In this document: positions 18,933-29,195 of the stretch, piece after piece
Layout of the letters: each line of letters begins with the position of its first letter
How positions within the stretch are numbered: the first letter of the stretch is position 1
Assembly: GCA_902613795.1 (NCBI GenBank)
Contig: CACMIP010000002.1
Span: forward strand, 1 to 64,000
Length of the DNA: 64,000 bases
DNA from: an uncultured OCS116 cluster bacterium
GTDB lineage: Bacteria; Pseudomonadota; Alphaproteobacteria; Rhizobiales; TMED25
Direction of reading: 5' to 3'
Notes under the pieces: model-generated
Seen by the model: only the letters and a program-made list of their open reading frames with translations
Databases searched by the model: none
What the model was told of the DNA's origin: nothing
Position numbers and translations under genes: made by a program

Positions 18933-19289
18933 ATGGGTAAAGTCACAGTAAATATCAATAACAGGACTTTTCAAATTGCCTGTGAAGATGGAGAGGAGGC
19001 CAGACTTAAGGAGCTTGCCTCTTTTTTTTCACGGCACGTTGATCAGTTACAGGGAAGATTCGGCCATATTGGAGATGCCAGAATATATGTGATGGCAGGA
19101 CTATTGATTGCCGATAAGCTATCCGATGCATTATCGCAAATTGAAGAGATCCAAAATGATGTTCAGCAGCTACAAAAAAAGAATGACATGTTCAAGGAGG
19201 ATAGCCATTCCTTAGAAGAATTACTTCTTACAGATATTGAGCTGCTTACAAATAAATTAAACGAAATAAGTAAATCATTATCTTCCTAA
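18933..19289 (+). CDS. zapA: Cell division protein ZapA
   Basis: 118 residues. The N-terminal beta strand VTVNINNRTFQIACEDGEE and the following LKELASFFSRHVDQL are typical of ZapA, which tetramerises and bundles FtsZ filaments at the division site. The C-terminal half is a coiled coil (SQIEEIQNDVQQLQKKND). The order zapA, 6S RNA, formyl-THF cyclo-ligase downstream is also the classic arrangement, which strengthens the call. Confidence 0.92.
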   Translation: MGKVTVNINNRTFQIACEDGEEARLKELASFFSRHVDQLQGRFGHIGDARIYVMAGLLIADKLSDALSQIEEIQNDVQQLQKKNDMFKEDSHSLEELLLTDIELLTNKLNEISKSLSS

Positions 19290-19324
19290 AAATAGATTCA
19301 AATTTTATTTTTCAAATTAAATGA

Positions 19325-19330
19325 TATAAT
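19325..19330 (+). promoter_or_regulatory. -10 box of the 6S RNA promoter
   Basis: A perfect TATAAT lies six bases upstream of the first base of the 6S closing stem (19337), the right spacing for transcription to begin at about 19335-19337. No convincing -35 hexamer is visible at 16-18 bases upstream; the region is A/T runs. The assignment rests on the position relative to the RNA. Confidence 0.6.
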
Positions 19331-19334
19331 TTAA

Positions 19335-19482
19335 GTGGCTATGCGACTCGTGAGATGACTATTCCTGGCGCCATAGCAATTCAATTGGGAGCTAACACTG
19401 ATTTAGATCGTGGTCTTTATCATTTGGTGCCCACCTATTTATTAGGAGCCAAGGATTGCCAAATCCACGGTCGTGTGGCTTG
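19335..19482 (+). ncRNA. ssrS: 6S RNA (SsrS)
   Basis: The 211-base gap between zapA and the formyl-THF cyclo-ligase gene is where 6S RNA lies in many proteobacteria. The sequence folds as a long rod: 19337-19347 pairs with 19470-19480 (11 pairs, with wobbles), continued by 19349-19352 with 19466-19469 after one bulged base. A large asymmetric bubble follows (19353-19375 on the 5' side). Beyond it come 19376-19382 with 19453-19459 (7 pairs), 19385-19388 with 19449-19452 and 19392-19395 with 19442-19445. This closing stem, central bubble and terminal arm is the 6S architecture that mimics an open promoter and binds sigma-70 RNA polymerase. Pairings were made by eye. Confidence 0.82.
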
Positions 19483-19500
19483 AAATCGTGGGTATAAAAT

Positions 19501-20061
19501 TTGAGCTTAGAAAGTACAAAATTTGAGAAATCTCAACTTAGGGCTAATGCACTAAAGAATATGAGACTAATCAAGCCATCTGAAAAGTTATTTTATGAGA
19601 AGAAGCTTGTAGAAATGAATTTAAGTTTTTTGGGATCAAGTCAGACCATTGCTGGGTATTATCCTATCAATAATGAATTAAATATCTTACCGCTTCTTCA
19701 GCTCCTTTCGTCAATTGGTTATCAAATTGCTCTTCCATGTATTACCGAAAAGAAAATCCTGGATTTTAGAATATGGAATATGAAAAAAACACTTGTGAAG
19801 AATCGTCATAAAATTTATGAACCAGTCGATGGGATACTAACTATCCCAGAAATTGTATTGGTACCAGGACTCTTTTTCGATAAGAGTTTTCATCGATTAG
19901 GATATGGCGGTGGTTTTTATGATAGGACTATTCAGCATTTTAGACAAAAAGATAATACTAAATTTATTGGTGTCTGCTACCCAGAGCAAATTATACCAAA
20001 ATTACCTCGTGCAGAACATGATCAAAAGCTTGATTTTCTGGTTAATTTAGATGAAATATAA
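19501..20061 (+). CDS. 5-formyltetrahydrofolate cyclo-ligase
   Basis: 186 residues. It converts 5-formyl-THF to 5,10-methenyl-THF using ATP. The motif LGYGGGFYDRTI and the preceding LVPGLFFDKSFHR are the family signature; the N-terminal KSQLRANALKNMR corresponds to the conserved basic helix. The start is TTG at 19501; the first ATG (codon 21) would cut the conserved helix. It lies immediately after the 6S RNA, and co-transcription as a precursor is likely, as in E. coli ssrS-ygfA. Confidence 0.9.
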   Translation: MSLESTKFEKSQLRANALKNMRLIKPSEKLFYEKKLVEMNLSFLGSSQTIAGYYPINNELNILPLLQLLSSIGYQIALPCITEKKILDFRIWNMKKTLVKNRHKIYEPVDGILTIPEIVLVPGLFFDKSFHRLGYGGGFYDRTIQHFRQKDNTKFIGVCYPEQIIPKLPRAEHDQKLDFLVNLDEI

Positions 20062-20096
20062 TTTAGTAAATGCATAATCTTAAATTGGAAATATAA

Positions 20097-20909
20097 ATGC
20101 GGGTATTGTTTATTGGTGACATAGTCGGAGAGTCTGGAAGAAGAGTTGTGACCCAAAATCTCACAAGAATTAGGGATAGATATAAACTTGATTTTGTAAT
20201 AGCAAATGGCGAAAACTCAGCATCAGGATTTGGAATAACAGAAAAAATTATGCACGGGTTAATCGACTCTGGTGTCGATGTAATCACGTCCGGGAATCAT
20301 ATTTGGGACCAAAAAGACACACTGATTTATATTGACAGAGAGACTCGATTGTTGCGACCCGCCAATTATCCTATGGGAACTCCCGGTAAAGGTTCATTCT
20401 TGTATAAAGCTAAAAATGGTGAGCAGATACTGGTCATCAACATAATGGGTAGAGTCTTTATGAATCCTCTGGATGATCCGTTTAGAATAATTGATGATAT
20501 TATAGATAACAACGGCTTAAATAATGTTGTTGATGCAATCTTTGTTGATTTTCATGCAGAAGCAACATCAGAGAAGTTAGCAATGGGATATTATTTAGAC
20601 GGGAGGGTGAGTATGGTTGCTGGCACACATACACATATTCCAACATCTGATGCAAGAATTTTAAGCAAAGGAACAGGTTATATCTCTGATGTTGGTATGA
20701 GTGGGGATTATGACTCAATCTTGGGTTTTGATAAACAAAACCCACTCGAAAAATTTATTTCAGGGATTCCAAGTGGACGATTTATCCCAGCAAAGGGAGA
20801 TGGCACATTCTCTGGTATATTATTTGAGACAAATAGCGACGGTTTAATCTCAAATATTTCACCAATTAAATTCGGAGGAATTTTTGATGATGAATTACCA
20901 GATTTTTGA
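20097..20909 (+). CDS. YmdB-family metallophosphoesterase (TIGR00282 type)
   Basis: 270 residues. Metal-binding motifs are visible in order: FIGDIVGESGRR (Asp), NGENSASGFG (Asn-Gly-Glu-Asn), SGNHIWDQKD (Asn-His), VDFHAEATSEK and GTHTHIPTSDA (His-x-His). The B. subtilis relative YmdB is a phosphodiesterase affecting biofilm and cyclic nucleotides. Substrate in this organism is unknown. The position after the cyclo-ligase gene (35 bases) is shared by many alphaproteobacteria. Confidence 0.88.
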   Translation: MRVLFIGDIVGESGRRVVTQNLTRIRDRYKLDFVIANGENSASGFGITEKIMHGLIDSGVDVITSGNHIWDQKDTLIYIDRETRLLRPANYPMGTPGKGSFLYKAKNGEQILVINIMGRVFMNPLDDPFRIIDDIIDNNGLNNVVDAIFVDFHAEATSEKLAMGYYLDGRVSMVAGTHTHIPTSDARILSKGTGYISDVGMSGDYDSILGFDKQNPLEKFISGIPSGRFIPAKGDGTFSGILFETNSDGLISNISPIKFGGIFDDELPDF

Positions 20910-20957
20910 ACATTAAATTAACTTATCGAGTGTAGGGTAGGGAAAAAGGATATTTAA

Positions 20958-21692
20958 ATGGCAGGACACTCAAAATTTAAAAATATACAATATCGCAAGG
21001 GTGCTCAAGATAAGAAAAGAGCAAAAATGTTTTCAAAGCTGGCAAAGGAGATAACAGTTGCTGCAAAGCTGGGCCTGCCTGATCCTGGAATGAATCCAAG
21101 ATTAAGATCGGCAATTCAAGCCGCAAGAGCGCAAAATATGCCAAAAGATAATATTGAACGTGCGGTAAAGAAAAGCCAAGATGCTGGCGGGGCAAACTTT
21201 GATGAGGTTCGCTATGAGGGTTTTGGTCCCGGCGGGACTGGCTTTATAATAGAAACGCTAACTGATAATAAGAATAGAACTGCAGGGGATATTAGATCAA
21301 TATTCACAAAGTGTGGTGGAAATCTAGCTGAGACAGGCTCTGTATCCTTTCTTTTTAGTAAGGTAGGCCTAATTGAGTTTGACCGATCTAAGTCAAGCGA
21401 AGATGAAATAATTGAGTCATCGATTGATCAAGGAGCCGAAGATTGTGATATTTCCCATGATAGCTATGAAATTTATTGTCAACCGTCAGATTTACACTCA
21501 TTAGGTGAAAGGCTAGAAAAGAAATTTGGTGATGCAAATTTAATGAAAATAATTTGGAAGCCTGAAAATAATGTTGTTATTGATAAGGACACTTTTACAA
21601 AAATTGATCGCTTGATAGAATTACTTGATGACAATGATGATGTTCAAGAAATTTATTTTAATTTCGATATACCGGATGATTATATTTCATGA
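20958..21692 (+). CDS. yebC: YebC/PmpR-family DNA-binding/translation regulator
   Basis: 244 residues. The N-terminal MAGHSKFKNIQYRKGAQDKK and the following AQNMPKDNIERAVKK are near-invariant in the family; YEGFGPGGTGFIIETLTDN marks the second domain. Members have been described as transcription regulators and, in some bacteria, as factors that relieve ribosome stalling. It lies 18 bases upstream of ruvC, the usual yebC-ruvCAB order. Confidence 0.95.
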   Translation: MAGHSKFKNIQYRKGAQDKKRAKMFSKLAKEITVAAKLGLPDPGMNPRLRSAIQAARAQNMPKDNIERAVKKSQDAGGANFDEVRYEGFGPGGTGFIIETLTDNKNRTAGDIRSIFTKCGGNLAETGSVSFLFSKVGLIEFDRSKSSEDEIIESSIDQGAEDCDISHDSYEIYCQPSDLHSLGERLEKKFGDANLMKIIWKPENNVVIDKDTFTKIDRLIELLDDNDDVQEIYFNFDIPDDYIS

Positions 21693-21710
21693 ATAAAGAA
21701 GATATGCATA

Positions 21711-22208
21711 ATGTTAAAAAAAATTATTGGAATTGACCCTGGCCTAATACATACGGGTTGGGGGCTTATAACTGTTGAGGGAAACTTAATTAAACATATT
21801 GATCATGGTTTAATAAAAGTTAAAACAGGCCAAGACCTCTCAGATAGACTCCATGATATACACAGAGATTTGTCGTTGGTTTTGAGTAATTTTTTACCCG
21901 ATGAGGCCGCCTTAGAGCAAACATTTGTCAATAACAATGCTCTTTCAAGTCTCAAGCTTGGGCACGCAAGAGGCGCAATAATGCTATCACTGTCAATGAT
22001 GAACATTAAATGCTTCGAGTATGCTCCAAATCAGATAAAAAAAAGTATCGTTGGAAAAGGCCATGCAGATAAAAATCAGATTGCTCATATGGTTAATATC
22101 CTTCTCTCAAAAAAAATTAATGGCACCTCTGATGTTTCGGATGCGTTAGCAATTGCAATTACACATGCAAATCACAGGCATAATAATATAGCGAAGGCAA
22201 TTGCATGA
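21711..22208 (+). CDS. ruvC: Holliday junction resolvase RuvC
   Basis: 165 residues. The RNase-H-fold endonuclease cuts Holliday junctions as a dimer. Acidic catalytic residues are visible in IGIDPGLIHTGWG (Asp), AALEQTFVNNNALSSL (Glu) and DVSDALAIAITHA (Asp pair). The stop overlaps the ruvA start by four bases (ATGA), so expression is coupled. Confidence 0.96.
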   Translation: MLKKIIGIDPGLIHTGWGLITVEGNLIKHIDHGLIKVKTGQDLSDRLHDIHRDLSLVLSNFLPDEAALEQTFVNNNALSSLKLGHARGAIMLSLSMMNIKCFEYAPNQIKKSIVGKGHADKNQIAHMVNILLSKKINGTSDVSDALAIAITHANHRHNNIAKAIA

Positions 22209-22783
22209 TTGCAAAAATTAAAGGTAATGTTGAAGCAGTTAATGGTAATCAAGTAATTGTTGATGTGAATGGTTTGGGATATGAGGTATTGTGCCCAGAC
22301 AGATCAATTAATGCAATCGAAAAGAACAAATTTATTTCACTATATATTCAAACAATTTTGCGGGACGATACAATCAATCTTTATGGTTTTTTATCTCTTG
22401 AGGAGAAAAAGGCATTCTCAACTTTGCAGACTGTTCAAGGAGTTGGTGCAAAATTAGCTATGACTATTATAGGCTTCTTTTCAGTTGAAGAACTTGGAAA
22501 TCATATTGGAAGTGGAGATGAAAAATCAATTTGTTCAGCTCCTGGCGTAGGTGCAAAAGTTGCAAAAAGGATAATTACTGAACTGAAAGATGCTTACTCA
22601 GATCAATCAAATAATTATGATAATGAAGCTCTTGCAAAACGGAATAGTATAAATTCAGCCCTGATAAACCTTGGTTATAGTCGAACGGAAGCATTAAGCC
22701 TTATCCAAAAAATAAAGAGTGATATTAATGACGGAGCAAGTATCGAAGACCTCATTAAAGAAGCCCTTAGGAGATCCGATTAA
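22205..22783 (+). CDS. ruvA: Holliday junction branch migration protein RuvA
   Basis: 192 residues. The N-terminal OB domain ([20 protein letters not shown]), two helix-hairpin-helix motifs ([14 protein letters not shown] and [18 protein letters not shown]) and the C-terminal three-helix domain that touches RuvB are all present. It overlaps ruvC by four bases and ruvB by one (TAATG). Confidence 0.96.
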   Translation: MIAKIKGNVEAVNGNQVIVDVNGLGYEVLCPDRSINAIEKNKFISLYIQTILRDDTINLYGFLSLEEKKAFSTLQTVQGVGAKLAMTIIGFFSVEELGNHIGSGDEKSICSAPGVGAKVAKRIITELKDAYSDQSNNYDNEALAKRNSINSALINLGYSRTEALSLIQKIKSDINDGASIEDLIKEALRRSD

Positions 22784-23751
22784 TGGATAATGATATCAGA
22801 ATTTATCGACCCAGGTTACTTGATCAATTTATAGGTCAAAACTTAGTCAGAAAAAATTTAGAAGTTTTCATTCAATCTGCAAAAGAACGCGAAAGTAGCC
22901 TCGATCATGTACTCTTGGCTGGGCCACCTGGACTTGGGAAGACCACCTTAGCAAATATTATTGCGAACGAGCTAAACGTAAATATCAGAGTTACATCAGG
23001 ACCACTTATAACAAAGGCTGGAGATCTTGCGGCGATACTTAGCAATATGGAGCAGAATGATGTACTCTTTATAGATGAAATACACAGACTGAGTAACAGT
23101 GTAGAAGAGGTACTTTATGCCGCAATGGAGGACTATGTCCTTGATATACTTATTGGTGAAGGCCCCGCCGCGAAGTCAGTTAGGATTGAACTTTCTCCTT
23201 TCACGCTGATTGGCGCAACAACAAGGCTTGGTTTGATTTCCAATCCATTGAGGGAGAGATTTGGGATACCAATAACACTCGATTTTTATAAAACTGAAGA
23301 TCTTGCAATGGTGGTTAAAAAAGCTGCCCATGAGTTGGCTATAATAATTGACGACGCTTCAGCGAGAGAAATTGCTGCAAGATCGAGGGGAACCCCAAGA
23401 ATTGCAAATAGATTACTTCGAAGAGTTCACGATTATTCTGTATACAATAAACTAGATGGTATTAATGTTGATCTTACACGACTGTCTTTGAAAGAACTTG
23501 AAGTAGATGATATTGGGCTCAACTCGCTTGATTATAGGTACCTCGAGTGCATTATAGAAAATTATGACGGTGGACCTGCTGGAGTTGACTCAATTGCTGC
23601 TTCAATGGGAGAAGCACGTGACGTCTTAGAGGACGTAGTTGAGCCCTATTTGATACAAAGAGGATTAATAAATAGGACACCTCGAGGTCGTTTGTTGTCA
23701 AAAAAATCTGCAGAAGATATAAAAAATAGACTAAATCAAATACGCAAATGA
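22783..23751 (+). CDS. ruvB: Holliday junction helicase RuvB
   Basis: 322 residues, slightly short. The AAA+ motor has Walker [19 protein letters not shown], Walker [12 protein letters not shown], sensor [19 protein letters not shown] and the C-terminal winged helix ([10 protein letters not shown]). It drives branch migration with RuvA. In many alphaproteobacteria ybgC follows and then tolQ; here tolQ follows directly. Confidence 0.97.
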   Translation: MDNDIRIYRPRLLDQFIGQNLVRKNLEVFIQSAKERESSLDHVLLAGPPGLGKTTLANIIANELNVNIRVTSGPLITKAGDLAAILSNMEQNDVLFIDEIHRLSNSVEEVLYAAMEDYVLDILIGEGPAAKSVRIELSPFTLIGATTRLGLISNPLRERFGIPITLDFYKTEDLAMVVKKAAHELAIIIDDASAREIAARSRGTPRIANRLLRRVHDYSVYNKLDGINVDLTRLSLKELEVDDIGLNSLDYRYLECIIENYDGGPAGVDSIAASMGEARDVLEDVVEPYLIQRGLINRTPRGRLLSKKSAEDIKNRLNQIRK

Positions 23752-23772
23752 CAAAATCTGGTCATATTTTTA
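23748..23772 (+). terminator. Weak intrinsic terminator candidate after ruvB
   Basis: ATGAC at 23748-23752, which includes the ruvB stop, pairs with GTCAT at 23761-23765 around an 8-base loop and is followed by ATTTTTAG. The stem is only five pairs with two G-C, so strength is doubtful. It sits between ruvB and the tolQ promoter region. Confidence 0.3.
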
Positions 23773-23849
23773 GTCTATCTTTGATTTTAATTTATATTTA
23801 ATATTATTATTAGAGCATTACATAACAATATGAGGTAAATGGTTAACTT

Positions 23850-24587
23850 ATGGATGAATCACTAGTCACAACTGACCTCAGTTTGATGGGCCTCTTTTCC
23901 GAGGCAGACCTGGTTGTAAAATTGGTTATGCTCGGACTTATGATCGCCTCTGTAATCTCGTGGGCAATTATATTTGAGAAATTAATTTTAATTAAATTAG
24001 TAAACCGTAATGCTATAAAATTTTATCGAGATTTTTGGAGCAGCAATATAAATGATATCGATGCCGCTTATCGGAATTCAAGAAATAACCCAATGGCTAA
24101 AATATTCAATGCAGGAATAAAGGAATGGAATACGACTTTCAAAATACATAAGAATATGTCGATTGATGGGGTCAAAGGAAGAATTGAGAAGGCCATGAAT
24201 GTACAGATGAACATAGAATTAGATAAACTTGAAAAGAAATTATTATTTCTGGCTTCTGTAGGTTCAACAGCCCCTTTCATTGGTCTTTTTGGAACGGTAT
24301 ATGGGATAATGAATAGTTTTTCAGCAATTGCTACCTCAAAAAGCACGAACCTTACTGTTGTAGCCCCTGGAATTGCGGAGGCGCTATTCGCAACAGCCAT
24401 TGGGTTATTTGCAGCCATACCAGCTGTTATGTTTTATAATAAAATATCAAGCGATATTGCGCGTGTGACTTCGAATCTTGAAAATTTTAGTGATGAATTT
24501 ATCAACTACTTTAGTCGTCAAATTGATGCTCAAATGGTAGCTGATGATGTTGATGACAACTACCAAACTGATGAAGACGAGTTTTAA
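23850..24587 (+). CDS. tolQ: Tol-Pal system proton channel TolQ
   Basis: 245 residues. One N-terminal helix at about residues 22-44 (VVKLVMLGLMIASVISWAI) and two helices in the second half: LASVGSTAPFIGLFGTVYGI and GIAEALFATAIGLFAAIPAV, the hallmarks of TolQ/ExbB. With TolR it uses the proton gradient to drive TolA, constricting the outer membrane at division. It starts the five-gene tolQRAB-pal set. The best GAGG ribosome site lies 14 bases upstream of the ATG, farther than usual. Confidence 0.95.
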   Translation: MDESLVTTDLSLMGLFSEADLVVKLVMLGLMIASVISWAIIFEKLILIKLVNRNAIKFYRDFWSSNINDIDAAYRNSRNNPMAKIFNAGIKEWNTTFKIHKNMSIDGVKGRIEKAMNVQMNIELDKLEKKLLFLASVGSTAPFIGLFGTVYGIMNSFSAIATSKSTNLTVVAPGIAEALFATAIGLFAAIPAVMFYNKISSDIARVTSNLENFSDEFINYFSRQIDAQMVADDVDDNYQTDEDEF

Positions 24588-24601
24588 GATTTTGCAAAAT
24601 A

Positions 24602-25036
24602 ATGGCAACAAATATAAAAACATTACCAAATAATAGAAGAAGAAGCAGAAAGAATAACCCAATTTCTGATATTAATGTAACACCCCTTGTTGATGTCATG
24701 CTCGTACTACTGATCGTTTTTATGGTAACTGCACCATTACTAACAGTTGGCGTTCCAATTGAGCTTCCAAAAACTGCGGCAAAGCAAATGACTGATGACA
24801 ATGAGCCTTTAACTATCACAATTGACAAGGACAGCAAAATTTATATTCAAGAAATGGAGATAGATTTTGATGACTTAACCGAAAAACTTGAGGCGATAGG
24901 GCAGAGTAACTTTGATCAAAAAATTTATATCAATGGTGATAAAGATATTAGTTATGAAGTCTTAATGAAAGTAATGGCTAAGATTAGTTCTTCCGGCTAT
25001 ACATCAATCGGATTAGTTACCGATATAGAGTCTTAA
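24602..25036 (+). CDS. tolR: Tol-Pal system protein TolR
   Basis: 144 residues. The single membrane helix contains NVTPLVDVMLVLLIVFMV with the proton-carrying aspartate at residue 30, followed by VGVPIELPKT and a periplasmic ExbD/TolR domain. It pairs with TolQ, 14 bases upstream, and precedes TolA by one base. Confidence 0.96.
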   Translation: MATNIKTLPNNRRRSRKNNPISDINVTPLVDVMLVLLIVFMVTAPLLTVGVPIELPKTAAKQMTDDNEPLTITIDKDSKIYIQEMEIDFDDLTEKLEAIGQSNFDQKIYINGDKDISYEVLMKVMAKISSSGYTSIGLVTDIES

Positions 25037-25037
25037 T

Positions 25038-25868
25038 ATGTTAGCCAAACCAATATCTATATCAGTTATATTACATCTACTATTTGTTATAATTATAATA
25101 ACAGGTCTGCCATCATTCGATAGCCTTGAAGAGAGCCCAATGTCCATTGTTGAAATCGAGCTTATTAATAGTCTTCCAGTAATTACACAAGAAATTATAG
25201 AGGATGACACTAAAGAAGAGTCCTCATCCAATAAAAAAAAATATAGTGCGACACCCAACGTTAAACCATCTATGAGGAGTGAAGAGTCAAAAAATATGAG
25301 TATACTTGAAAATGAGGAGCTAATTGAGAAAACTACTAACGCTGAACAGCAAGAAGATGAAAATATCATGGAGTTTTTTTCTACACCCGAAATTAAGCCT
25401 GAATTGAACAAAATTAATGACAAATTATTAACTAATTTGGATTACGATGAAAATAAGAAGGAAACAGATAAAGTCACAGCGCTGCTCGATAAATTTCCTG
25501 ATGAGAGAGATGTTGGGGAAATGATTGAAAACAAACCACAAGAGAAAAATTTAACGTCAGATAATATTATTACGGCGGGTGAGATATCAAATATGCGAAG
25601 TCAAATAGAGATGTGCTGGAATCCACCTGTGGGAGTGCGCGGTGCTGCAAGCCAAAGAGTACAAGTGATCATTGCGCTCAATAAAGATGGTACAATATCG
25701 AATGTAGAGCCTGTCACAAGAGACTTAAAAGGAAGCAGGGAAGTGGCAATTGGTGCTGCAGTAAGAGCTGTGTTGAGCTGCGCACCATATGAGTTTCCAA
25801 TTGAAAAATATGAATTATGGAAAGAGATAAAGTTTACTTTTGATCCAAGAAATATGTTGGGTGGATAA
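25038..25868 (+). CDS. tolA: TolA/TonB-like energy transducer
   Basis: 276 residues. An N-terminal helix ([16 protein letters not shown], about residues 7-22) anchors it. The middle ~150 residues are acidic and low-complexity, without the long Ala/Lys helix of E. coli TolA. The C-terminal domain, from about residue 180, reads [17 protein letters not shown] and [16 protein letters not shown], typical of the TolA/TonB C-terminal fold. It is shorter than enterobacterial TolA but its place between tolR and tolB settles the call. Confidence 0.85.
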   Translation: MLAKPISISVILHLLFVIIIITGLPSFDSLEESPMSIVEIELINSLPVITQEIIEDDTKEESSSNKKKYSATPNVKPSMRSEESKNMSILENEELIEKTTNAEQQEDENIMEFFSTPEIKPELNKINDKLLTNLDYDENKKETDKVTALLDKFPDERDVGEMIENKPQEKNLTSDNIITAGEISNMRSQIEMCWNPPVGVRGAASQRVQVIIALNKDGTISNVEPVTRDLKGSREVAIGAAVRAVLSCAPYEFPIEKYELWKEIKFTFDPRNMLGG

Positions 25869-25869
25869 T

Positions 25870-27183
25870 ATGATAAATCGAATGCACAGACTCTTCTTCT
25901 CATTATTTTTCTTACTATTTTATTCAACTGTCTCACAGGGCGCCCTTGAAATAGATGTCACAGAGGGAAACCTCAGACCAATGCCGATTGCAATAACCAC
26001 GGTTATTGATAAACAAAATGAGCAGCTTGGTCTTGGTCTGGATATAACAAAAGTGATTGCTAGTGATCTTGGTAGTTCTGGTTTATTTTATCCTATAAAT
26101 CCAAAAGCATTCCTTGATGAAGTTAACTCTGTGGATCGGAGTCCCAATTTTAATTCATGGCGAGTAGTTAATGCTGAGGCTTTATTCACCGCTGAGCTAA
26201 TTTATGACAATGAAAGATACAGAATAAACTACAAGCTCTGGGATACTTTCTCAGAGAAGTCCCTCGAAGCTAATTATTTAGTTTTTTCAAAAAATAAATG
26301 GAGAAACGTGGCGCACATGATTGCTGATACAATTTATACACGCCTGACGGATGAGAAGGGTTATTTTGACACACAAATTGCCTTTATTGCGGAGAGTGGG
26401 CCCAAGACGGAAAGAATAAAAAGACTGGCAATAATGGATCAGGATGGTCAAAATCCCGTATTATTGACATCAGGTAAAGACCTTGTATTGACTCCTAGAT
26501 TCAGTCCAAACGGTAAAGAGCTTGTATATTTGTCATATAGAAATGGTCAACCTCAGGTATATATTTATGATATTCAATCAAAACAAACGTATGTGGTTGG
26601 AACATTTCCTGGCATAACATTTGCCCCTAGATTCTCCCCTGACGGAAAAAAAATCATCATGAGCTTACAAGAGGGAGTAGGATCGAACTTATTTGAGATG
26701 GATTTGAGCAATTTTGATAGAAAGAGGTTAACTAATACGTCTGATATCAACACAGCTCCCAGCTACTCGCCTGACTCAAGTAATATTGTATTTGAGTCAG
26801 ATAAGTCAGGCACGCAGCAGTTATATGTGATGGATGCTAATGGAAATAATGTAAGAAGAATTAGCTTTGGAACCGGAAGTTACTCCACACCTGTTTGGTC
26901 TCCAAGAGGTGATTACATTGCATTTACAAAGATTTCTAAGGGTAGATTTATGATTGGTGTGATGTTTACAGATGGAAGTGGTGAGAGGATCATCACAGAT
27001 GGCTTCCACAATGAAGGCCCCACATGGGCTCCAAACGGAAGAGTTTTAATGTTTTTTCGTGAGTCGCCAGGAGAAGGTGGCGGGCCAATGATTTATTCTG
27101 TTGATATCACAGGATATAATGAGAGAAAAATTGACACACCAGGCTATGCATCTGACCCATCATGGTCCGCATTAATGAATTAA
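25870..27183 (+). CDS. tolB: Tol-Pal system beta-propeller TolB
   Basis: 437 residues. The frame is open from 25840, but the ATG at 25870 gives a proper signal peptide ([18 protein letters not shown], cleavage likely before ALEIDV) and lies just after the tolA stop. An N-terminal domain is followed by five PD40/WD40-like blades ([51 protein letters not shown] and others). This periplasmic protein binds Pal and TolA. Confidence 0.95.
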   Translation: MINRMHRLFFSLFFLLFYSTVSQGALEIDVTEGNLRPMPIAITTVIDKQNEQLGLGLDITKVIASDLGSSGLFYPINPKAFLDEVNSVDRSPNFNSWRVVNAEALFTAELIYDNERYRINYKLWDTFSEKSLEANYLVFSKNKWRNVAHMIADTIYTRLTDEKGYFDTQIAFIAESGPKTERIKRLAIMDQDGQNPVLLTSGKDLVLTPRFSPNGKELVYLSYRNGQPQVYIYDIQSKQTYVVGTFPGITFAPRFSPDGKKIIMSLQEGVGSNLFEMDLSNFDRKRLTNTSDINTAPSYSPDSSNIVFESDKSGTQQLYVMDANGNNVRRISFGTGSYSTPVWSPRGDYIAFTKISKGRFMIGVMFTDGSGERIITDGFHNEGPTWAPNGRVLMFFRESPGEGGGPMIYSVDITGYNERKIDTPGYASDPSWSALMN

Positions 27184-27281
27184 AATATCTGATTTACATT
27201 TTTTTTTAAACATTACATCATTTGTTAACATTTACATGATAACTTTAGGGATCATTACTATTTTTAAAGAGGAAATTAACA

Positions 27282-27791
27282 ATGGTATATAAAAAAGCAT
27301 TTAATCTTTCCGTGACTTTTTTATTAATCTTCATCCTTACGGGCTGTTCATCCACACGAAAAAACGTTGAACAGATCTTATTCGGAGGAGGAAATAATAA
27401 TGAAGCTGAAATAGTCTCAAATGCTATTCCTGGATCTTCCCAAGACTTCACAGTAAATGTTGGAGACCGTGTATTTTTTGCAACAAATTCAACAAGTTTA
27501 GATGATGATGCAAAAGCGATACTAGAAAGGCAAGCTTCTTGGTTAGAATTATATCCTGAAATTAGTATCATTGTTGAAGGACACGCCGATGAGAGGGGTA
27601 CACGAGAGTACAATATTGCGCTTAGCGCCAAAAGAGCTGATATTGCTGTAGCATACCTCGAAAGTCTTGGTATAGCCAGTGATAGAGTCGAAACGGTTCC
27701 TTATGGAAAAGAGAGACCAGTCGCTGCCTGCTCATCTGAAGCTTGTTGGTCACAAAACAGACGAGCTGTGTCTGTAGTCAACATTGAGTAA
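27282..27791 (+). CDS. pal: Peptidoglycan-associated lipoprotein Pal
   Basis: 169 residues. A lipoprotein signal ends in LTGC, with the lipidated cysteine at residue 22, and an OmpA-like peptidoglycan-binding domain follows (VEGHADERGTREYNIALSAK, then QNRRAVSV). A good GAGGAAA ribosome site precedes the ATG. It anchors the outer membrane to the wall as the partner of TolB. The cpoB (ybgF) gene that usually follows is absent; tilS comes next after 106 bases. Confidence 0.96.
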   Translation: MVYKKAFNLSVTFLLIFILTGCSSTRKNVEQILFGGGNNNEAEIVSNAIPGSSQDFTVNVGDRVFFATNSTSLDDDAKAILERQASWLELYPEISIIVEGHADERGTREYNIALSAKRADIAVAYLESLGIASDRVETVPYGKERPVAACSSEACWSQNRRAVSVVNIE

Positions 27792-27897
27792 TTAGGAATT
27801 ATCAACTAGATATTTTAGCCACTATAATATATCATTTACTACCAAATTAGTTTTGGAATAACCTCTAAATTGAAAAATTTAATGATATTCGTTAATT

Positions 27898-29193
27898 ATG
27901 GTAAATGATAACAAATTTCCCCTCACAGATAGCAGAGTTTGTGGTTTATTTTCTAGCTATATAAATCATGAAAGGATTGCATTAGCAGTCTCGGGTGGGC
28001 GCGATAGCATGGCGTTAATGTATTTGGTATATCGTTGGAAAGCCCACCTAGCAATAAATATTGAGATTGAAGTTCTCACAGTTAACCATAATCTGCGGAA
28101 GGCCGCCGAAGATGAATCTCGATTTGTTAAAAAAATTGCTAAAAATTACGGCTTCAGGCATAAAGTGCTGACATGGGAACACGAACACATCGAGACCTCT
28201 ATTCAAGAGAAAGCACGAAACGCAAGATATCAGCTCATGCTGGATTATGCCAGAAAGGAGAATATTGATACAATTTTGACCGCTCACACCTCCGACGATA
28301 ATATTGAAACATTTATTATGCGTCTTGCGAAGGGGAGTGGTCTGGATGGACTTAAATCAATTAATAAAATTCGACACGAGGATGGAATTCAGATACACAG
28401 GCCAATACTCTCATTATCTCGTTCATTGACAACTGAAATCCTCAGATCAACAGGTAATGAATGGGTGGATGATCCAACAAACGAAGATGATAACTTTGAG
28501 AGGATTAAAATTAGAAATAATATTAGCTCCTTATCCTCTGTTAATATATCATCCGAACATTTAAAAAAAACAATACAACGTTTGGCTAGGGCTAATGAGT
28601 CAATTAGTTTTTTTGCCAACTCAGTGGCACAAGAGTTAGTTGAATTAAGTGAGTTGGGGCATGCCGATGTTGATTTCGATAAATTACGTAATTACCCAAA
28701 AGAGATAATTTTAAGGGTATTTGCAAAGGCCTTAACAGATATTAATGGGGGTACTGTATCCCTCTCATCATTGGAAGCGGTATTTGCAGATTTAATCAAA
28801 ACGCAGAGAAGCAAGACCCTCAATGGCTGTCAAATAATACCAAAGAAGAATAATTTTATCATTGTAAGAGAGAATAGGGGGATAAGTCCCGTTGAAATAA
28901 AAATAAACGAACGTATCTCTTGGGACGGTAGATTTGATGTGCATCTCAAATCATGTGACAAAACAAACATTATTATTGACCAGATTGGAAATGCAGATGA
29001 TCTTCGAAAAATGATTGATGGGACACCTTTTCAAAGTATGCCAAAGTATGTATTGAGAACGCTGCCCGGTGGATTCATAAAAGATAAGCTTGTATTACTG
29101 CCAAACACACACAATATATATAATAGTGGATATTTAGATGTTAAATTTAGAATCAGTGATAAAAAAAATTCTCAAAAATTAGGTAGGAGTTAA
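27898..29193 (+). CDS. tilS: tRNA(Ile)-lysidine synthase
   Basis: 431 residues. The ATP-PPi loop [15 protein letters not shown] is near the N terminus, with [16 protein letters not shown] and [21 protein letters not shown] following. It puts lysine on C34 of tRNA-Ile(CAT), so that the anticodon reads AUA. The C-terminal part is less conserved. It stops two bases before the TTG start of ftsH. Confidence 0.93.
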   Translation: MVNDNKFPLTDSRVCGLFSSYINHERIALAVSGGRDSMALMYLVYRWKAHLAINIEIEVLTVNHNLRKAAEDESRFVKKIAKNYGFRHKVLTWEHEHIETSIQEKARNARYQLMLDYARKENIDTILTAHTSDDNIETFIMRLAKGSGLDGLKSINKIRHEDGIQIHRPILSLSRSLTTEILRSTGNEWVDDPTNEDDNFERIKIRNNISSLSSVNISSEHLKKTIQRLARANESISFFANSVAQELVELSELGHADVDFDKLRNYPKEIILRVFAKALTDINGGTVSLSSLEAVFADLIKTQRSKTLNGCQIIPKKNNFIIVRENRGISPVEIKINERISWDGRFDVHLKSCDKTNIIIDQIGNADDLRKMIDGTPFQSMPKYVLRTLPGGFIKDKLVLLPNTHNIYNSGYLDVKFRISDKKNSQKLGRS

Positions 29194-29195
29194 AA

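Noticed and set aside
23839-23865. ATG behind the best GAGG ribosome site upstream of tolQ
   Set aside because: It opens only an eight-codon frame overlapping the tolQ start; no conserved leader peptide is recognisable.
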